DNA of 64,000 bases. It comes from Nocardioides cavernae (GTDB taxonomy: Bacteria > Actinomycetota > Actinomycetes > Propionibacteriales > Nocardioidaceae). The translations under genes and the position numbers were made by a program. Positions 63,509 to 64,000 of the stretch are shown piece by piece; the first letter of the stretch is position 1, and the number at the start of each line of letters is the position of its first letter. Where the stretch lies: the NCBI RefSeq assembly GCF_016907475.1, contig NZ_JAFBCA010000001.1, forward strand, positions 1,116,001 to 1,180,000, given 5' to 3'. The notes under the pieces are model-generated. The model ran no database searches. It had not been told where the DNA came from and saw only the letters and a list, made by a program, of their open reading frames with translations.

Positions 63509-64000
63509 TCACTCGGCCAGCAGGTAGCCCAGTCCCACCGCGGCCGGCACCCGTCCGCCCGCCACGCCGACGTGCGACCGGCCCTCCCACACGACCGCCC
63601 GTCCTCGGGGGATGCCTGCGGCCGTCCGTTCGAAGAGGTCGCGGGAGTAGAAGCCGTCGGCCGTCCCGCCCAGCACCAGGGTCGGCGCCGTGACCCGGTC
63701 GAGGTGCGGCTCGGTGTCGAAGACGTCCTCGGCGGCGATCACGACGAGCATGTCGCTCTGGTCCTTGGCGGTGAACTGCCCCATCACCCAACCGGCCGGA
63801 CGGGTCAGGAGGCGCAGCCGGGGAGGCGTGCCGGCGGCCACCATGGCAGCGGTCGCGGCACGGGTGTCACCCACCTCGGTCAGCCGTGCCACCTCCACCA
63901 TCACCGACCTCCCCACGGGCGAGAGCCGGCACGCGGCGGCGGCGACCACGAGACGGCGTACGAGCGCGGGCCGGTCCACCGCGAGCTGGAGCGCGACCGA
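63509..64000 (-). CDS. alpha/beta hydrolase, C-terminal fragment (runs off the window)
   Basis: The visible C-terminal 163 residues include SVALQLAVDRPALVRRLVVA (after the missing nucleophile elbow), a cap-helix region, the acid strand APTLVLGGTADGFYSRDLFERTA (Asp in GTADGFY) and the late His in VWEGRSHVGV. It reads through from beyond position 64000, so the start is outside the window. A serine hydrolase or lipase/esterase-type enzyme is likely; substrate unknown. Confidence 0.82.
   Translation of the reverse strand, partial: SVALQLAVDRPALVRRLVVAAAACRLSPVGRSVMVEVARLTEVGDTRAATAAMVAAGTPPRLRLLTRPAGWVMGQFTAKDQSDMLVVIAAEDVFDTEPHLDRVTAPTLVLGGTADGFYSRDLFERTAAGIPRGRAVVWEGRSHVGVAGGRVPAAVGLGYLLAE

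Overview
The window is about 72% G+C, almost entirely coding, with short intergenic gaps. It contains class I lysyl-tRNA synthetase, PurS/PurQ/PurL, several families typical of Actinobacteria (DUF3073, DUF3151, DUF3817, DUF3311, septum-formation proteins, SigE-family sigma) and many TAnnnT -10 boxes placed 6-7 nt from start codons. This points to a high-GC actinobacterium, most likely Nocardioidaceae (Nocardioides-like). That is inferred from gene content and codon use, not from a marker RNA. I see no rRNA, tRNA, IS element, prophage or CRISPR array.

Layout: 1-3.3 kb, a drug-type ABC exporter (permease cut by the window edge) and two proline/glycine-rich membrane proteins. 3.4-14.2 kb, a PLP aminotransferase, pyrE, a DedA protein, a SpoU methyltransferase, a secreted septum-formation-type protein, a SigE-family sigma factor with a membrane partner, class II aldolase, a monocarboxylate permease with its DUF3311 partner, DUF3151, a thioesterase and a secreted protein. 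14.3-18.2 kb, lysS (class I), a TrmB-like regulator and a lipid kinase. 18.3-22.9 kb, purA-purD-DUF402-purB. 23-30.7 kb, an MFS exporter, acylphosphatase, a propeller protein, a sulfotransferase, a large LuxR-family ATPase regulator coupled to a 63-aa protein, and a monooxygenase-fold membrane protein. 30.7-35.9 kb, purC-SRPBCC, a frameshifted membrane gene, an acyl-CoA ligase and purS-purQ-DUF3817. 35.9-40.6 kb, a secreted DUF1906/peptidoglycan-binding protein and a divergent WXG/EspC-like (type VII substrate-like) cluster. 40.7-50.1 kb, two regulator-exporter pairs (TetR/MFS and ArsR-like/MFS), a WYL regulator divergent from an ABC exporter, and purL. 50.1-60.8 kb, a lipoprotein esterase, SCP-like protein, phosphoketolase, GNAT, M20 peptidase, SRPBCC plus NAD-epimerase, purF-purM and DUF3073. 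60.9-64 kb, a branched-chain amino-acid dehydrogenase, a propeller protein and a truncated alpha/beta hydrolase.

The thread joining 18-60 kb is de novo purine synthesis. purA, purD, purB, purC, purS, purQ, purL, purF and purM all lie on the + strand but are split into at least five transcription units separated by unrelated genes. purC, purL and purF have their own leaderless-type promoters, while purA has a structured leader.

The most interesting signals are non-coding: (1) a leaderless promoter grammar at 23 genes; (2) four families of intergenic inverted repeats, mostly in convergent gaps, plus a composite palindromic cluster; (3) an identical operator-like palindrome, GGTGAC-N4-GTCACC, at both the monocarboxylate-permease and amino-acid-dehydrogenase promoters; (4) clean candidate operators at four regulator promoters. 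Coding oddities are a probable CTG start after purC, a one-base homopolymer frameshift at 32260-32264, and a WXG/EspC-like island without visible secretion machinery.
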